64,000 nt of DNA. Origin: Lasiosphaeris hirsuta (lineage: Eukaryota; Ascomycota; Sordariomycetes; Sordariales; Lasiosphaeriaceae). Under the pieces are notes generated by a model. The model saw only the letters and a program-made list of their open reading frames with translations. It made no database searches and had not been told where the DNA came from. The DNA is taken from the NCBI GenBank assembly GCA_030549175.1, contig JAUKUA010000010.1, positions 496,001 through 560,000 on the forward strand, in the 5' to 3' direction. The translations under genes and the position numbers were made by a program. This document shows positions 22,936 to 33,260 of this stretch, piece after piece. Positions within the stretch are counted from its first letter, which is position 1, and every line of letters begins with the position of its first letter.

Positions 22936-24990
22936 ATGGCGCTGCTCTACACCGAGATTCCCAAGGACCATATCCGTCTGCTCCACCTCGGGCCCAGCAA
23001 TGGCAAGGCCGTAGTGGAGGTGACTCTTGAAACCGTCCCGATTCACACTGACGTCGAATACGAGGCTCTATCTTATGTATGGGGCAAAAGGGTCAAAAAG
23101 AAGGCCATGAGATGCAACAGAATCCTGGTTGATGCGACGAAAAACCTTGTCGAGGCCATGGAACACCTCCGATATCCGGATCGGCCCCGCGTCCTCTGGG
23201 TCGATGCGCTCTGTATCAACCAAAAAGACAATGACGAAAAGTCGGCACAGGTCATGATGATGGGCGATATCTATTCCCGGGCAATACGAACAGTCATCTG
23301 GCTTGGACCTGCCGAGTATACTAGTGACATCGCACTTGCTTTTATCAGAAAAACATTTGACGACCTTATTCAGTCTCCTGGGATCATGCGGTCAAAGATG
23401 AATAGCGACTTGCCTAAACTCCTCGGCCTTGATTCCGCCGCGCTCGAGCGTCGTCTTGCACCGCCAGAATCCGAGCGACGAGTGTCAACATCTCTCGACA
23501 GTGACCTGTTGGAGGGCATTGATAACGATGAGCAGCGTGGCTCTGTCGCTTTGCTTCCTCAAAGAGAATGGTGGACTCGAATTTGGATAATCCAAGAGCT
23601 TTGTCTCAGTAAGGAAGCGATCGTAGTATGTGGGAATTCTTTAGTTCCATGGGAAGCCATGACGTTTGCCGTGGCGGAGCTTGGAAATAATGATGATGTC
23701 AGCAGCGATTCAGATGAAGGCGATTCAGTTGAGCGTTCCCTGGCCGAGATTTCTCGATTTCGCTCTTTATCAACCACGCGAGCGGGTCTCACTGCCTTTG
23801 ATGTACGGCCGCGGCTTCACGATGCGCTGACTAGCTTTCGATGGTTTCGCTCCACCAACCCGCTCAACAAAGTGTACGCGGTGTTGAGCATTACGGACAG
23901 TCCTGGAGTTTTCCCTGACTACAACGTGGGCCCAAAGCAGTGTTTTGAGGAAGTCGCTCGCCGTATCATCACGCAGTCGACAGATCTCGACATGCTCGAC
24001 CAAGTAGTCCCATCCTACCCCTTAACGTCCCGCGACACTCCTCACATGGCTACGTGGGCTCCGGATTGGAGTCAAAGCGATGTGTCGGATCTTAGTATTC
24101 GCGGAAACGCCGAAGCAGCGACCCATCAAATATTCGACAAGGACTTTGGTGACCTGGACCCCGATCAGGAAGAGCCTCTTCTCACAAGCCAAGCTCGGTT
24201 CGACAGAGAAGGGTCGTTGGTTCTTCGAGGCATCGTTATCGACCGCATCAATCATCTTCACGGCGCCATTTTGCTTCCTGGTTCTGCCTTTTTCGCTAGC
24301 TTCCCCATGGTTCGCCCGTCTACCAATACCGGTATGGTCGTATCCTTTGCCGGCTTCGCTCTGAGGTTCCTATTGCGCCTTCCCAAGCTTTGCCATCAGT
24401 TGTCATTGCTTGCCGAGTATGATCGCTCTCTGCTCGACTTCTCTGGTCTTGCTACCACAATTGATCGCACAATGCCTCTAGACTCGAGATTTCAGTCTGC
24501 AAACCGACTTCTTACCCTCTGTATGCGCGGGATTGGTGGACCCACTACCGAAGATGTCAAAGAGTTTCTCGCAGGTCAGGATAATGTGATGGAACCGAAA
24601 TTAGACCGTCTAGCTCGGCTGCTCGGGCTTCCCAGACTGCTCCCACGGACCTACCACACCATCCGCGGTGTTTTTGTGCTCATACACGAGGTCCTGATGT
24701 GCGACGACAGCGACAGTACTTTTTTTCGGGGCTTCCCTGAAGGGCTACAAGCCCACGCGAATCGACGACCGGCGGTAACCAATGGCGGTTACCTCTGCTT
24801 TACGCCACACACTTGCCTTGTTGGCGACCAGGTTGCGCTCTTACGAGGGGGGCGCCGGCCGTATATTGTCAGGAAAACTGAAGATCACCGATGGAAGGTT
24901 GTCGGGCCGTGCTATCCTAGTCTGCCACACTCAAAGTACTTGAAGAGTCTGTGGATCGAGGAGCAAGCTGTTGACATGGTTTTTATATAA
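22936..24990 (+). CDS. HET-domain protein
   Basis: Single-exon gene of 684 residues. The HET domain (residues ~40-260) shows its three motifs: YEALSYVWG near residue 42, VLWVDALCINQKDNDEKSAQ near 90, and WWTRIWIIQELCLSKEAIV near 212. A later block LTSFRWFRSTNPLNKVYAVL matches the usual segment after the domain, followed by PDYNVGPKQCFEEVARRII and ATWAPDWSQ. The C-terminus has the common ending GDQVALLRGGRRPYIVRKT. HET proteins mediate non-self recognition cell death in filamentous ascomycetes (family knowledge); this allele's partner is unknown. Two hydrophobic stretches near residues 435-480 could be buried or membrane-associated. No frameshift or stop is seen. Confidence 0.93.
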   Translation: MALLYTEIPKDHIRLLHLGPSNGKAVVEVTLETVPIHTDVEYEALSYVWGKRVKKKAMRCNRILVDATKNLVEAMEHLRYPDRPRVLWVDALCINQKDNDEKSAQVMMMGDIYSRAIRTVIWLGPAEYTSDIALAFIRKTFDDLIQSPGIMRSKMNSDLPKLLGLDSAALERRLAPPESERRVSTSLDSDLLEGIDNDEQRGSVALLPQREWWTRIWIIQELCLSKEAIVVCGNSLVPWEAMTFAVAELGNNDDVSSDSDEGDSVERSLAEISRFRSLSTTRAGLTAFDVRPRLHDALTSFRWFRSTNPLNKVYAVLSITDSPGVFPDYNVGPKQCFEEVARRIITQSTDLDMLDQVVPSYPLTSRDTPHMATWAPDWSQSDVSDLSIRGNAEAATHQIFDKDFGDLDPDQEEPLLTSQARFDREGSLVLRGIVIDRINHLHGAILLPGSAFFASFPMVRPSTNTGMVVSFAGFALRFLLRLPKLCHQLSLLAEYDRSLLDFSGLATTIDRTMPLDSRFQSANRLLTLCMRGIGGPTTEDVKEFLAGQDNVMEPKLDRLARLLGLPRLLPRTYHTIRGVFVLIHEVLMCDDSDSTFFRGFPEGLQAHANRRPAVTNGGYLCFTPHTCLVGDQVALLRGGRRPYIVRKTEDHRWKVVGPCYPSLPHSKYLKSLWIEEQAVDMVFI

Positions 24991-25275
24991 AGGTAGAGCC
25001 AACGTCGTACGATCAATATAAGCCTTGATAATAGATATTGAAGTTTAGGTATGTTTTAGATAGTTTTGATAGGGTAACCCCCTACGATCTTTGTTCGAGA
25101 CCCCGCACATACAGCCACACATAGCCACATATATAGCCACTAGCCTCCCTACTAACGTAAACCCTAGCAATAGCACACAAAAGTATCTGGATAGGGGGCA
25201 TTCCTCTTTTTTCAGAAGAAATAGGGCCCTTGGCTTCTGAAGATATTTATGAAATGTAGCCTCCCCTTCAAAACT

Positions 25276-25461
25276 AATGTATATGATAAGCGAGTTGAAC
25301 AGACAAGCGAATTGAACACCTTAACAGAGTTTAGTGGTATCCAATCGGAGAAGTGTTAACAAATTGTTAGTGCCTTTATCAATTTCTCTGCGCGCAAATC
25401 ACCGAATTTTGTTAGTGTGTTCAACTCGCTTGTCTGTTCAGCTCGCTTATTATATACGTTA
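25276..25461. mobile_element. MITE-like element, ~186 bp, 45-bp inverted repeats
   Basis: The left arm 25276-25319 (AATGTATATGATAAGCGAGT...) and the right arm 25417-25461 are near-perfect reverse complements sharing AAGCGAG-TGAACAGACAAGCGA-TTGAACAC. The inner ~97 bp are non-coding. No target duplication was clear. Confidence 0.75.
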
Positions 25462-25489
25462 TGGTTGTTATCGGCGTGAACTACGTTTT

Positions 25490-26161
25490 TGAGCGCCTAA
25501 CTAACTATGCACCGTAGAGAATGTTACAGATGACCGTATACATCCCCAAAACCCACTTTTTCCACACGCTGCCTTCCAGCCATGGGTGGCAAAGGCTGTT
25601 AACGACCATACAATGGTCGCACTCAATCGTAGCCGTCACACTCAATCGTAGTCAATTGCAGTCAATTGAACACTCAATTCAACACTGTTGGAGCGATTTA
25701 AATCGCTCAAATCGTACAAAAACGCAATAAAAGGCCGATCAACACGATAACTACCCTTCTCCGGCACCCCTACCGGCCCTGCCGCCGGCCCGGCCATCTG
25801 CACGGGGTTTGCCCATAACGCTGCGACCGCGCGTGGCGATACCCTCGCTGGCCCTGGCTTGTGGGTGCCCTGGCTGGTGCCCCGGCTGGTGCCCTGGCGT
25901 GCGCGCCTCTGGGCAATTGGCACGCAGGCTGGCCTTGCAGCTGCAGGCCAATTTAATCGCGCGGTTGGCACGCAGGCCGGCCTCGCAAGTGGTGGACAAT
26001 CGGTGGGGGCCAGCCTTGCAAGCCGGCCTTGTAAGTGGTAGGCAACTGGCATGCGGTCCTTGCAGTTGTGTGGTTTCAGGGTTGGCCCTGTGCGTCGTGA
26101 GGGTTATGTATGGAGATTACGGCCATCTGTAACATTCCTACGGTGCGTAGTTACGCGCTCA
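25490..26161. mobile_element. Non-autonomous element, ~672 bp, ~50-bp inverted repeats
   Basis: The left end TGAGCGCCTAACTA...GCACCGTAG-GAATGTTACAGATG matches the reverse complement of the right end (26108-26161). The interior is GC-rich in the middle, with repeated GCACGCAGGC and GTGCCCTGGC-type words, and has no transposase. It starts only 28 bp after the preceding MITE. Confidence 0.65.
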
Positions 26162-26319
26162 TGTAGAATAGCTTCGGCGATCTTGCGGGCTTCGTCAGGG
26201 CTACTTAGGTAGATAACTGTGGGCAGGAACCTCCATTTCTGACGGTTTTGCCAATATATATTCATCGCGAGTACGGCTACAGAGGCAAAGGCCAGCCCTA
26301 ACCTCAAAGATCTAGCCAT
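26162..26319 (-). pseudogene. Truncated N-terminal ORF with signal anchor
   Basis: A minus-strand ATG at 26319 opens MARSLRLGLAFASVAVLAMN, a signal-anchor-like helix, then WRFLPTVIYLSSPDEARKIA and EAILHERV before entering the inverted-repeat end of the neighbouring element. The element appears to have interrupted the frame. The segment after the helix faintly recalls CutA-type ion-tolerance proteins, but this is a guess. Confidence 0.3.
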
Positions 26320-27138
26320 AGTTGTGTTGATATTTAGGGCAAACTAAATATAACAAAAATACCCATATAAATCTGGCAATAGAGGAGGGTCAACATACTG
26401 CAAATGCCCCGCACTTACAAGCCATGCAGGTTCTCATAAGCCAGAGCTGGCTTACAAAAAAAGTGGCAGAATTTAATGCCGTTCGTGGCTTGGATTAACT
26501 ACTGTATTTGGTATAATCTACATGGTGTATTAGGGGGAACTTGGAGGACAGGGATACCAAATCGATTGATGTGACTATGGCCGAAAATTGGTGTCAAAAC
26601 AGGCATAGTTTCATCGATAAATTCTGCCTTAGCAAAAGTGACTTTTTGGTGGCAGAACTTGCGAGCTGTGCAAGTTGTGGATCAGGGCCTTAAAGCGAAT
26701 AACCACATTCGGCACCTATCTAGCTGTAGGCCATGTAGCTATGGATGTTTTGATCTGGCGTTAGAGTCCTTGAGATCGGCTTGCCTAAGCCATGAATTTC
26801 CGAACGAACCCCCTTTTGTGTGGTTGAGGTTGAGAGCTACTTTGATGGTGCAGGGGTGGTGCGCCAGGCGGTTGTGACAGGCACAGCCACCGCTAGGACG
26901 CTTCAATTGAACCCCTTTTGGAGCCCACCACCTCCCCGGACTTGCCGGTGAGCGAGATTCCATTTTCTGATTCTGAGGCAGCAGGGATACAGAGCCTCGC
27001 CTGAAATCAAATCGGGGGAAAGCTGCCTACTCCCGGACGTCGCCACTCCTATGGCTCTGAGGTTTCCATCATCGCCAGAAAATCGCAGGACCATCAACCT
27101 CCTCATAATCGACTATCGCCAACGGCGGGTGGCAGCCA
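26320..27138. other. Intergenic region with a dispersed repeat copy
   Basis: AT-rich at 26320-26600, then a ~100 bp repeat shared with 38205-38320. Upstream of the HET gene at 27139 it should hold that promoter. Confidence 0.5.
26590..26710 (-). repeat. Dispersed gene-fragment repeat, copy 1
   Basis: Its reverse complement matches 38205-38320 over ~100 bp (CCTGATCCACAACTTGCAC, CAGAATTTATCGATG, ACTATGCCTGT). On the coding-like strand both read ALIHNLHxxQV. Confidence 0.7.
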
Positions 27139-30002
27139 ATGCGAGTCCGATTTCGGACTGGGGTCCGAGATTGCGGACACTGGACGGCGCCATTCCAAGA
27201 TGAAATCAATTTCGCGACTCTCCAAGCGCAGGCCGCCGACTGCAGATCGTGCGCTTCCGTCGTCGACTGGGTTCTCACAATGCACGCGTCGCGCTGTGAT
27301 GGCGAAACCGACTACGCGGCCGTCATGCAGGCTCTCAGAAAAAACCGCAGACCATCTTGTTGGAGGGCGATTCTCCACCGCCTTGGACTCAGCTGTGTGC
27401 GCGGAGCGTGGTTCACCTGGAAGTTTGTGAAAGATGTTAGCTTGACGATGCTCCTGTGCGGCGCTATTGCCGTTAGCATTGCTTTTGTCCCCATCTTGGG
27501 TACCCTTTCAATTGTCGGCGTAGCCGCTTTTGCAGCTCTCGTGGCCGTCTGTTGCTGTGGGTGCGGAGCGTGGCTCAGGCTCACCTTAGACACTGTCGCA
27601 AATGGCTTCGTGGTAGGCTTCGCTGTAGGAATTGGTGCCTTCATAGGGGTATGCGACCTGACTTACGAGGCCATCCTCCGAATGCTTGGCGCCAACTTCG
27701 GCCGGGATGAAGGTCATGTCGCTCCACCAGCATGGACCGAGCTTGATGACAACGAAGGATATAGATATGCTAGGGTTTCCGACGTTGAGTCCCGCGGAAT
27801 CAACGACATGGATCTCCCTATCGCCCGACTACGGAGAGAGAGTGTCGAACTCGCGCACGCCCCGTGGCTCCAGCTGCCACGGGGCTCGTCCTGTCTTCGC
27901 ATCTCATCTGCTTCTTCTCTTGGTAGCCCGGGGCTCGCTTGCAACATCTACCAGCACACTTACAACCCGCGAGGCCCAATCGGATCCTTTGTGTACTTTG
28001 CCCCGAAGGTAGGGCAAAGAGAGAATCACCCAACTGGCTTCCTGTCTCTCGCCGCTGGAAAGCTCTTCTTGGCAGCTTGTAAGTCGATGTCTTCCTAGGT
28101 GATATTATCAAGGACCTTTCTGACTCCCGTCTAATCCCAGGGCCTCGAGAACATGCACGCTGGGACACCATGAGGTCGCGAGTTGGAAGCAGTGTTACAA
28201 AGTTAGTCGGGCAAGAGTACGACCAAATCGAGCCGTTCACCACCAAACCAGATCTTTCGAGCCGAGTGGTAGGCACACCCCTTCCCACCCGGCTTATCGA
28301 CCTTGGCGAGGGTTGCTTTCGCGTCGAAAATCTGACCGTGTCGGCCCTCCGCTTAAAGCTGTCAAAATCCAGAGTCAAGCTCGTTACCACGCCTCCCGAG
28401 GCACGCGGGAGGTACCTGACGCTGAGCCACCGCTGGGGTGATGACGAGCACTTTAAACTCACACAGTCTTGCTTGTCTTCCTTCCATCGCGACGGCATAG
28501 CATTTTCAACAATACCAAAGACATTCCAGGATGCCATCGTGGCGGCCAGACTCTTGAGGCACCGCTACCTCTGGGTCGACGCCTTATGCATTGTGCAAGA
28601 CGACCCGGATGACTGGGCACACGAGTCAGCGCGCATGGCAGCCGTCTATCACAACGCCTCTTGCACAATCTCGGCGCACACGGCCAGAAACAGCAACGAT
28701 GGCTTTCTCGACGCCAGTCTTGATCCACCGCCAACACTGGTGCTGCGCTCACCTCGCTACTTCTTCAACCCTCGTCGTACCATCACGCACCTAACTTTAC
28801 TTGGCTCCTTCACCAACCAGGTGGCGGGGAGCTTCCTCAGCCAGCGAGGCTGGGTGTTCCAGGAGCGCGTGCTATCCCAGCGACTCTTGCATTTTGTGCA
28901 ACACCACACCTTCTTCGAGGACCATGCCGGCGTGGTAGCTGATGATGTGGGAAGCGCCAACTTACCGCCGCTGCACCGCCTCGAGGATAACAAGTGGTCT
29001 GTGACAGACTCGTTTCACGGCTTTGTGTATTGGTGTCGGCTCATTCAAAAATACTCGCGGTGCTGCCTGACGTACGAGAAGGACCGATTACCTGCCATTG
29101 CCGGTCTCGCCCAGAGCTTTAGCGAGATGAACGACACTGGGGCGTACATGTTTGGGCTGTGGGAGCGGTCACTCCACATGGGCTTCTTGTGGGTCAACGG
29201 TAGTGGTCGACCTATCGAAAGGGGTGGGGGTGTCAAGGTTGATGAGATTGAGGGTAAGGAGGCCGACAGGCTAACTTTGACGAGCCGAGTTTCCGTCGAC
29301 GTTGGTCCAACCTCGGACGCTGATGCTGGCTCGGACGTTGATGCTGGCTCGGACGAACCCACGGTCTACGATGAGCAGAGCAGTACCGCCGTAACGAGCA
29401 GCGACGGCGGCGCAGAAGCGGGAGAAACTCGGGCTGGGCCAAGGAAAAAGGACGCTGAAGCAGCACTCCCTTCGTGGTCATGGGCTAGCTGTCAAGGCGC
29501 CGTCGTCTATCCCAAAACGGTGTCTGATTCCATGAGGTCGGATCTTATCCTTATCAGAGACGAGTTCACGTCCGAATCCATCCAGCCAGGGATACTTCAT
29601 GTCAACAATACCCGAGCTCTCAAAGTGAATGGTTTGATGGTCCATCTAACACTTGCATTGGCCGAGGCCAACCCGACACAACAGGGGATGCCGTTCTTCG
29701 ATCCACCGATCCAAGGGCTCTACTCCTTGACATCCAGTGGCAACCGATTTGGGTCGTGGGTGTCTCTGGATCAGGGGGTAAGTTCGGGCAGCGTGGTATT
29801 TCCCAAATTGTCCTGTCTCCGGGTATGCTCCCTCCGCGATGTCGAAAACACGTTTGTCTTACGATATAACACCACGATTTACTTTCTTTTACTCGAAGAG
29901 GTTAGCGGTTCTGATTCAGTACAGTATCGCAGAGTTGGTGTAGGCGCGACATCAAAGGATTATTGGGTCGAGGTCGAGGGAGTGACAATCGAGATTGTAT
30001 GA
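27139..30002 (+). CDS. HET-domain protein with N-terminal membrane helices
   Basis: Two exons, 27139-28078 and 28141-30002, joined through GT-AG with frame kept, give 933 residues. Residues ~93-180 contain three hydrophobic segments: VSLTMLLCGAIAVSIAFVPI, VGVAAFAALVAVCCCGCGAW and GFVVGFAVGIGAFIGVC. The HET domain follows at residues ~410-560: YLTLSHRWGDDEHFKLT, then LRHRYLWVDALCIVQDDPDD and VYHNASCTISAHTAR, then GWVFQERVLSQRLLHF. An acidic insert with a six-residue repeat (SDADAG) lies near residue 725, before PSWSWASCQGAV, the usual late HET-family motif. It probably acts in non-self recognition, here possibly at a membrane. If the intron at 28079-28140 is wrong, a membrane protein (27139-28098) and a HET protein (ATG 28170) would be separate. 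The splice signal and frame favour one gene. Confidence 0.78.
29313..29355 (+). repeat. 18-bp in-frame coding repeat
   Basis: Unit TCGGACGYTGATGCTGGC occurs twice plus a partial third copy, encoding SDADAG-SDVDAG-SDE in the HET gene. Confidence 0.9.
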
Positions 30003-30270
30003 CATTCGATGAGAAAGTGTTGAGACTGAGAAGAGTAGACGGCCCTGGAATCTACCCAATGACAGTAGCTACTCCTCCGAACATATCTTTCATCAGCCTG
30101 ATTTACTATACCTTTTCCGTCTAGAGGTCTGAACGAATATATATCCAATCAATTTAGAGCTATCTCTCTTTGTCTGGTAACTAGTGGATCTATAAGGCGT
30201 CTTTGACACTCAACGTAACCCAGAGTCGACCGCTACCAATATGAATAGGATATCGGGCGTTACCTTTAGT

Positions 30271-30687
30271 CTAGTGGTAGGATAAGGTGTCGAAGCCGAG
30301 TCTCACGGCTTTGTCTGATGACTTAGAGATAAGCTCCCCATGGATAATCCCCGAAGCGAATTTTAGATATAGCTTCAGCAGTCTGATATCGTAACTGTTT
30401 TCGTCTAGTTGACGCTCGGAGCTATAATCGTAATCATCCAGCCACATATTACCGGGTGGCAAAATACCAAGCGTATAATGCCCGCGCTTGAAAGGAAGAG
30501 AGGATATACGAACAGAGCGAAGTAACAGGTGGAAGGCCGAGTTGGCAAAGGTCCGAAACGTCTCCGCTATCATACTTTGAATACGGCAGTGTTTATGGGA
30601 AGAATAGGGAATAAAAGCAAGCCCAGAATGATATGAAGCCAACTCATCTCTATCTTTGGTAAAAGCCAGGCTGAATGCCCATGGCAT
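30271..30687 (-). CDS. Small hypothetical ORF, 138 residues
   Basis: Continuous minus-strand frame from ATG 30687 (MPWAFSLAFTKDRDELASYH) through HYTLGILPPGNMWLDDYDY to a stop at 30271. The composition is plausible for a globular protein piece, but I recognise no family. It lacks obvious exons up- or downstream, and the region is AT-richer than nearby genes. It may be a fragment of a larger lost gene. Confidence 0.3.
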   Translation of the reverse strand: MPWAFSLAFTKDRDELASYHSGLAFIPYSSHKHCRIQSMIAETFRTFANSAFHLLLRSVRISSLPFKRGHYTLGILPPGNMWLDDYDYSSERQLDENSYDIRLLKLYLKFASGIIHGELISKSSDKAVRLGFDTLSYH

Positions 30688-31395
30688 GTGTATTATTAAC
30701 TCGAATTCTCAAGGGGATACTAGTACTTTTCAGCCGAATTTAAGGTGAAACAGGAATAAAGCGTATCATCCAGCCTCACACCCACGGCGCTGAATCTCCA
30801 AATCAGATATGAATGCTGGTGACTACCTAGGTACGTCTGTTCGCTAAAACTTTTACTCTATACCCTCCCTGAAAAAATCAATCGGCGCTTATACATTCAG
30901 CTCCATATCAGCCCATTTAGAGGCTTGAACTAAGCTAGCGAATCTGGGGTTTGGCCTTTGTCAAACATTCCAATTGGTGAGCACACTACACACTCGTCCA
31001 TCAATTGATTGGTGCAGCTCGCACCTGCAGATTTGCACCCAGAATCGCCCGAGCATGCTTTCTGATTGGCATCTCGGTGAAGCATGTGACGTTTCTCTTC
31101 TAAAACTCACGGTCGCAGTGGCAGCTGCCTTAGGCAACCCGTCGGAGCAATGGGTCACACATGGCAGGTATCCATTGGCGAAGATTCTAGGCTCCCGTCC
31201 CCGCTTTTGGTCCCAATCCTGTCTTTTCCCCAAATCTCTACTATCACGTCACGTCGCAGACTCCTAGCAAGCACGCGCAACTCGCTCACCCCACACGCAG
31301 CAGTCATCATCCCCCGCTCGACTCCGACCGCAGCACAGTGGAGAAAAAAAGCCAACTTCCTCAAAAAGGAAGGGAGAGGACAAGATTGTCACAAT
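30688..31395. other. Intergenic region
   Basis: No gene was recognised. It includes the presumed promoter and 5' leader of the 31396 gene. In-frame sequence upstream of that ATG has no coding character. Confidence 0.5.
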
Positions 31396-32061
31396 ATGGG
31401 TCGCTGGTCCCACCTCGACACCGACGCCGAGCGCCTTCCCCACGGCATGCGTCGCGTCGGCTACGACGCCGACACGCAGACCTACACCTACGCCGACGAC
31501 ACGGCTGGCGGCGCGGTGTACCATGGCGTTCCCGGCGCGCGCTACGGGACTCTGCGGCGCGCCAACACCGCGCCCGCCCAGCTGACCGCCGGCACGGGGC
31601 GGCCGCACCGCTTCGTCGCCGACGACGACCCGGGAACCCTGGACACCGGTCCCGAGGGCCGGTTCCAGCGGCGGCTCGAGAGGTATAAGAACAAGACGTT
31701 TGATGACATACTCGGACCGGCGGTGGCGGACGCCGAAGAGGGTCGGGCGGCGGGGCTGAAGAGGTGGAGCTCGATATCCAAGGCCGCGGGTCGGTTCGTG
31801 GCGGCGCGACGCGCCGAGAGGACAAGGGATGATGCGCGGCTGGTGAGAGCTGCAAATAAGGGGGATCAATACGGAAAGGTCAAAGAGGAGGAGGATTCTG
31901 AGGTGGGGTTTGATGAGAAGGAGCTGCCGCCATTGCCGCCCCGGTGGCCGGCGCAGAAGCCGAGACGCTCAAACACAGTGGCAAGGTTCACGCGAGGGGT
32001 GAGGGGTGGTGTGAAGCAGATGTTTGCGGAAGAATCGGAGTTTAAAGCGAGGAGGACGTGA
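31396..32061 (+). CDS. Conserved fungal protein, 221 residues
   Basis: Single exon. The ATG at 31396 starts MGRWSHLDTDAERLPHGMRR, followed by VGYDADTQTYTYADDTAGGA and PGARYGTLRRA, a pattern I recall from small uncharacterised ascomycete proteins, sometimes linked to LysM-type annotations. The remainder is charged, with KRWSSISKAAGRFVAARR, an acidic stretch, a Pro-rich KELPPLPPRWP and a basic C-terminus ending FKARRT. There is no signal peptide or membrane helix. The 5' half is very GC-rich, with several long overlapping open frames that I treat as shadows. An earlier ATG at 31150 is in frame, but the sequence before 31396 lacks coding character, so the later start is preferred. Confidence 0.7.
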   Translation: MGRWSHLDTDAERLPHGMRRVGYDADTQTYTYADDTAGGAVYHGVPGARYGTLRRANTAPAQLTAGTGRPHRFVADDDPGTLDTGPEGRFQRRLERYKNKTFDDILGPAVADAEEGRAAGLKRWSSISKAAGRFVAARRAERTRDDARLVRAANKGDQYGKVKEEEDSEVGFDEKELPPLPPRWPAQKPRRSNTVARFTRGVRGGVKQMFAEESEFKARRT

Positions 32062-32419
32062 AGAGGCAGTGGGGTGTCAACTCGATTCTAGATTGTGGTG
32101 GTGTCATGAGGTACGAGACGTATCTTGCAGTACCATGGCGCTCATGTTGGATGTCAAACAAGGTATATATCTCTTGCGCTACGGCTCCCTCTGGTACCTC
32201 TAGGACCCTCGAGAACACCCTGTGCTGTAACCTCTACCAGTGCCATCATTATCCTTTGAGTACCGGTCTGGGTAAGTGGCGTAGTTCCCTCTCTGGTATA
32301 AGATAGTTTGACCACGTCGAGAAGAATGTATCCGTTTTTCTTCCTCTGATCACAGGAGGACGGACAGCCCCAGCCTAAGGACGGCCCAGACCTCGTCTCC
32401 AAACCGTGCTGTCTGGGAC
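32062..32419. other. Spacer between gene and HET remnant
   Basis: Nothing recognised. Confidence 0.5.
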
Positions 32420-32965
32420 AGTATGCTATGAATTTTCCGGCACTTGCAGCGTAAATTCGCGGCTGTTGACGCGGGCATAGGTTTGAACCGGGCTCTCCCC
32501 GGGCAATCCTGAGATGCGACCAAGCAGGACACCCCATACCTTGAGATTTTGTCCATGTGGAATCCTCCTCATCGGGCGAGAACTCGTGCAGGATCTTGCA
32601 ATGCTCCGCCGCCCAGAATTTTTACCAATCGGCGCAAAGGCTTGTCCACGGGCCCACACTAGACCAGTATCTGTCAAGGGTATTTATATCTTCTTTGCAT
32701 GTTCAGTCGGGTACTTGAGAGGGCAGGGAAGACCCCAGTTCCTATCTTCCGTGCGGGGCGTGGGCGAGAATGCTGAGGTCTCCATCGTGTTTGATAATCT
32801 TTGTCGCTGCCTCCATGAAGACATGAACGACAGTATTCTGCCACTTGTAGTCCGGAATGATATAGTAGTGGGAAGTATCCACGAGACCAACGAAGGCGTA
32901 GACCCTGTCTCTTGCGTCATATGCCTGACAGCTTCGCGAGTACTACAGCAGAGCCTCAAGTCCCC
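32420..32965 (-). pseudogene. HET-protein remnant, middle to C-terminal part
   Basis: Reading the minus strand from 32960: LEALL, TAG (32945-32943), then YSRSCQAYDARDRVYAFVGL, YYIIPDYKWQNTVVHVFMEA and KIIKHDGDLSILAHAPHGR, another TAG, then SSLPSQVPD and a TGA. This is the segment that follows the HET domain proper (compare NPLNKVYAVL...PDYN in the 22.9 kb gene). After a frame change, NLKVWGVLLGRISGL near 32500 matches the late HET-protein region. The HET domain itself is missing; the remnant abuts the repeat at ~33000. The TAG after LL could be a CAG changed by C to T. Confidence 0.7.
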
Positions 32966-32999
32966 ACTCCCCAGGGTTGTTTTTTTGCCGTCCTAGATG

Positions 33000-33260
33000 G
33001 AGAGAATGAGCTTAAATCTGAAACTTCATATCCGAAAGTTTGAGAAAGGAGCCAAGTCAGGCAAGTCTCGTTCCGGCCTTTCTTTAACGCCGTTTATATT
33101 TTTAATCACCCGAACAGGTCGGATATATCGTTGGAATGGATATTACCCTTTACTCTTGTATACTAACCCTGTCGAGTGGCTATAATAGTATATATAACCG
33201 ACTGTCTAGATACGAAAACAGGAGTCGGTGAGGGTAAATCTGCTTTATAAGACGAATCTA
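33000..33260 (+). repeat. Dispersed repeat, RIP-altered copy
   Basis: Counterpart of 10870-11100. Aligned blocks include CCCGAACAGGTCGG, TCGTTGGAA, TATATAACCGACTGTCTAG and CAGGAGTCGGTGAGG. Relative to the 11 kb copy it is strongly AT-shifted with many TA dinucleotides, as expected of RIP. Confidence 0.65.

Noticed and set aside
25523..26137. Reading the 25490-26161 element as an LTR (TGTTACAG...CTGTAACA)
   Set aside because: The inverted similarity continues outward beyond the TG/CA positions, which fits terminal inverted repeats better.
30255..30300. tRNA-like string (TAGTCTAGTGGTAGGATA followed by a B-box-like GGTGTCGAAGCC)
   Set aside because: The two boxes are too close for a tRNA and no anticodon arm or acceptor pairing is visible.
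32514..32996. 160-codon plus-strand open frame
   Set aside because: Lies opposite the HET remnant, whose minus-strand translation is clearly family-like.
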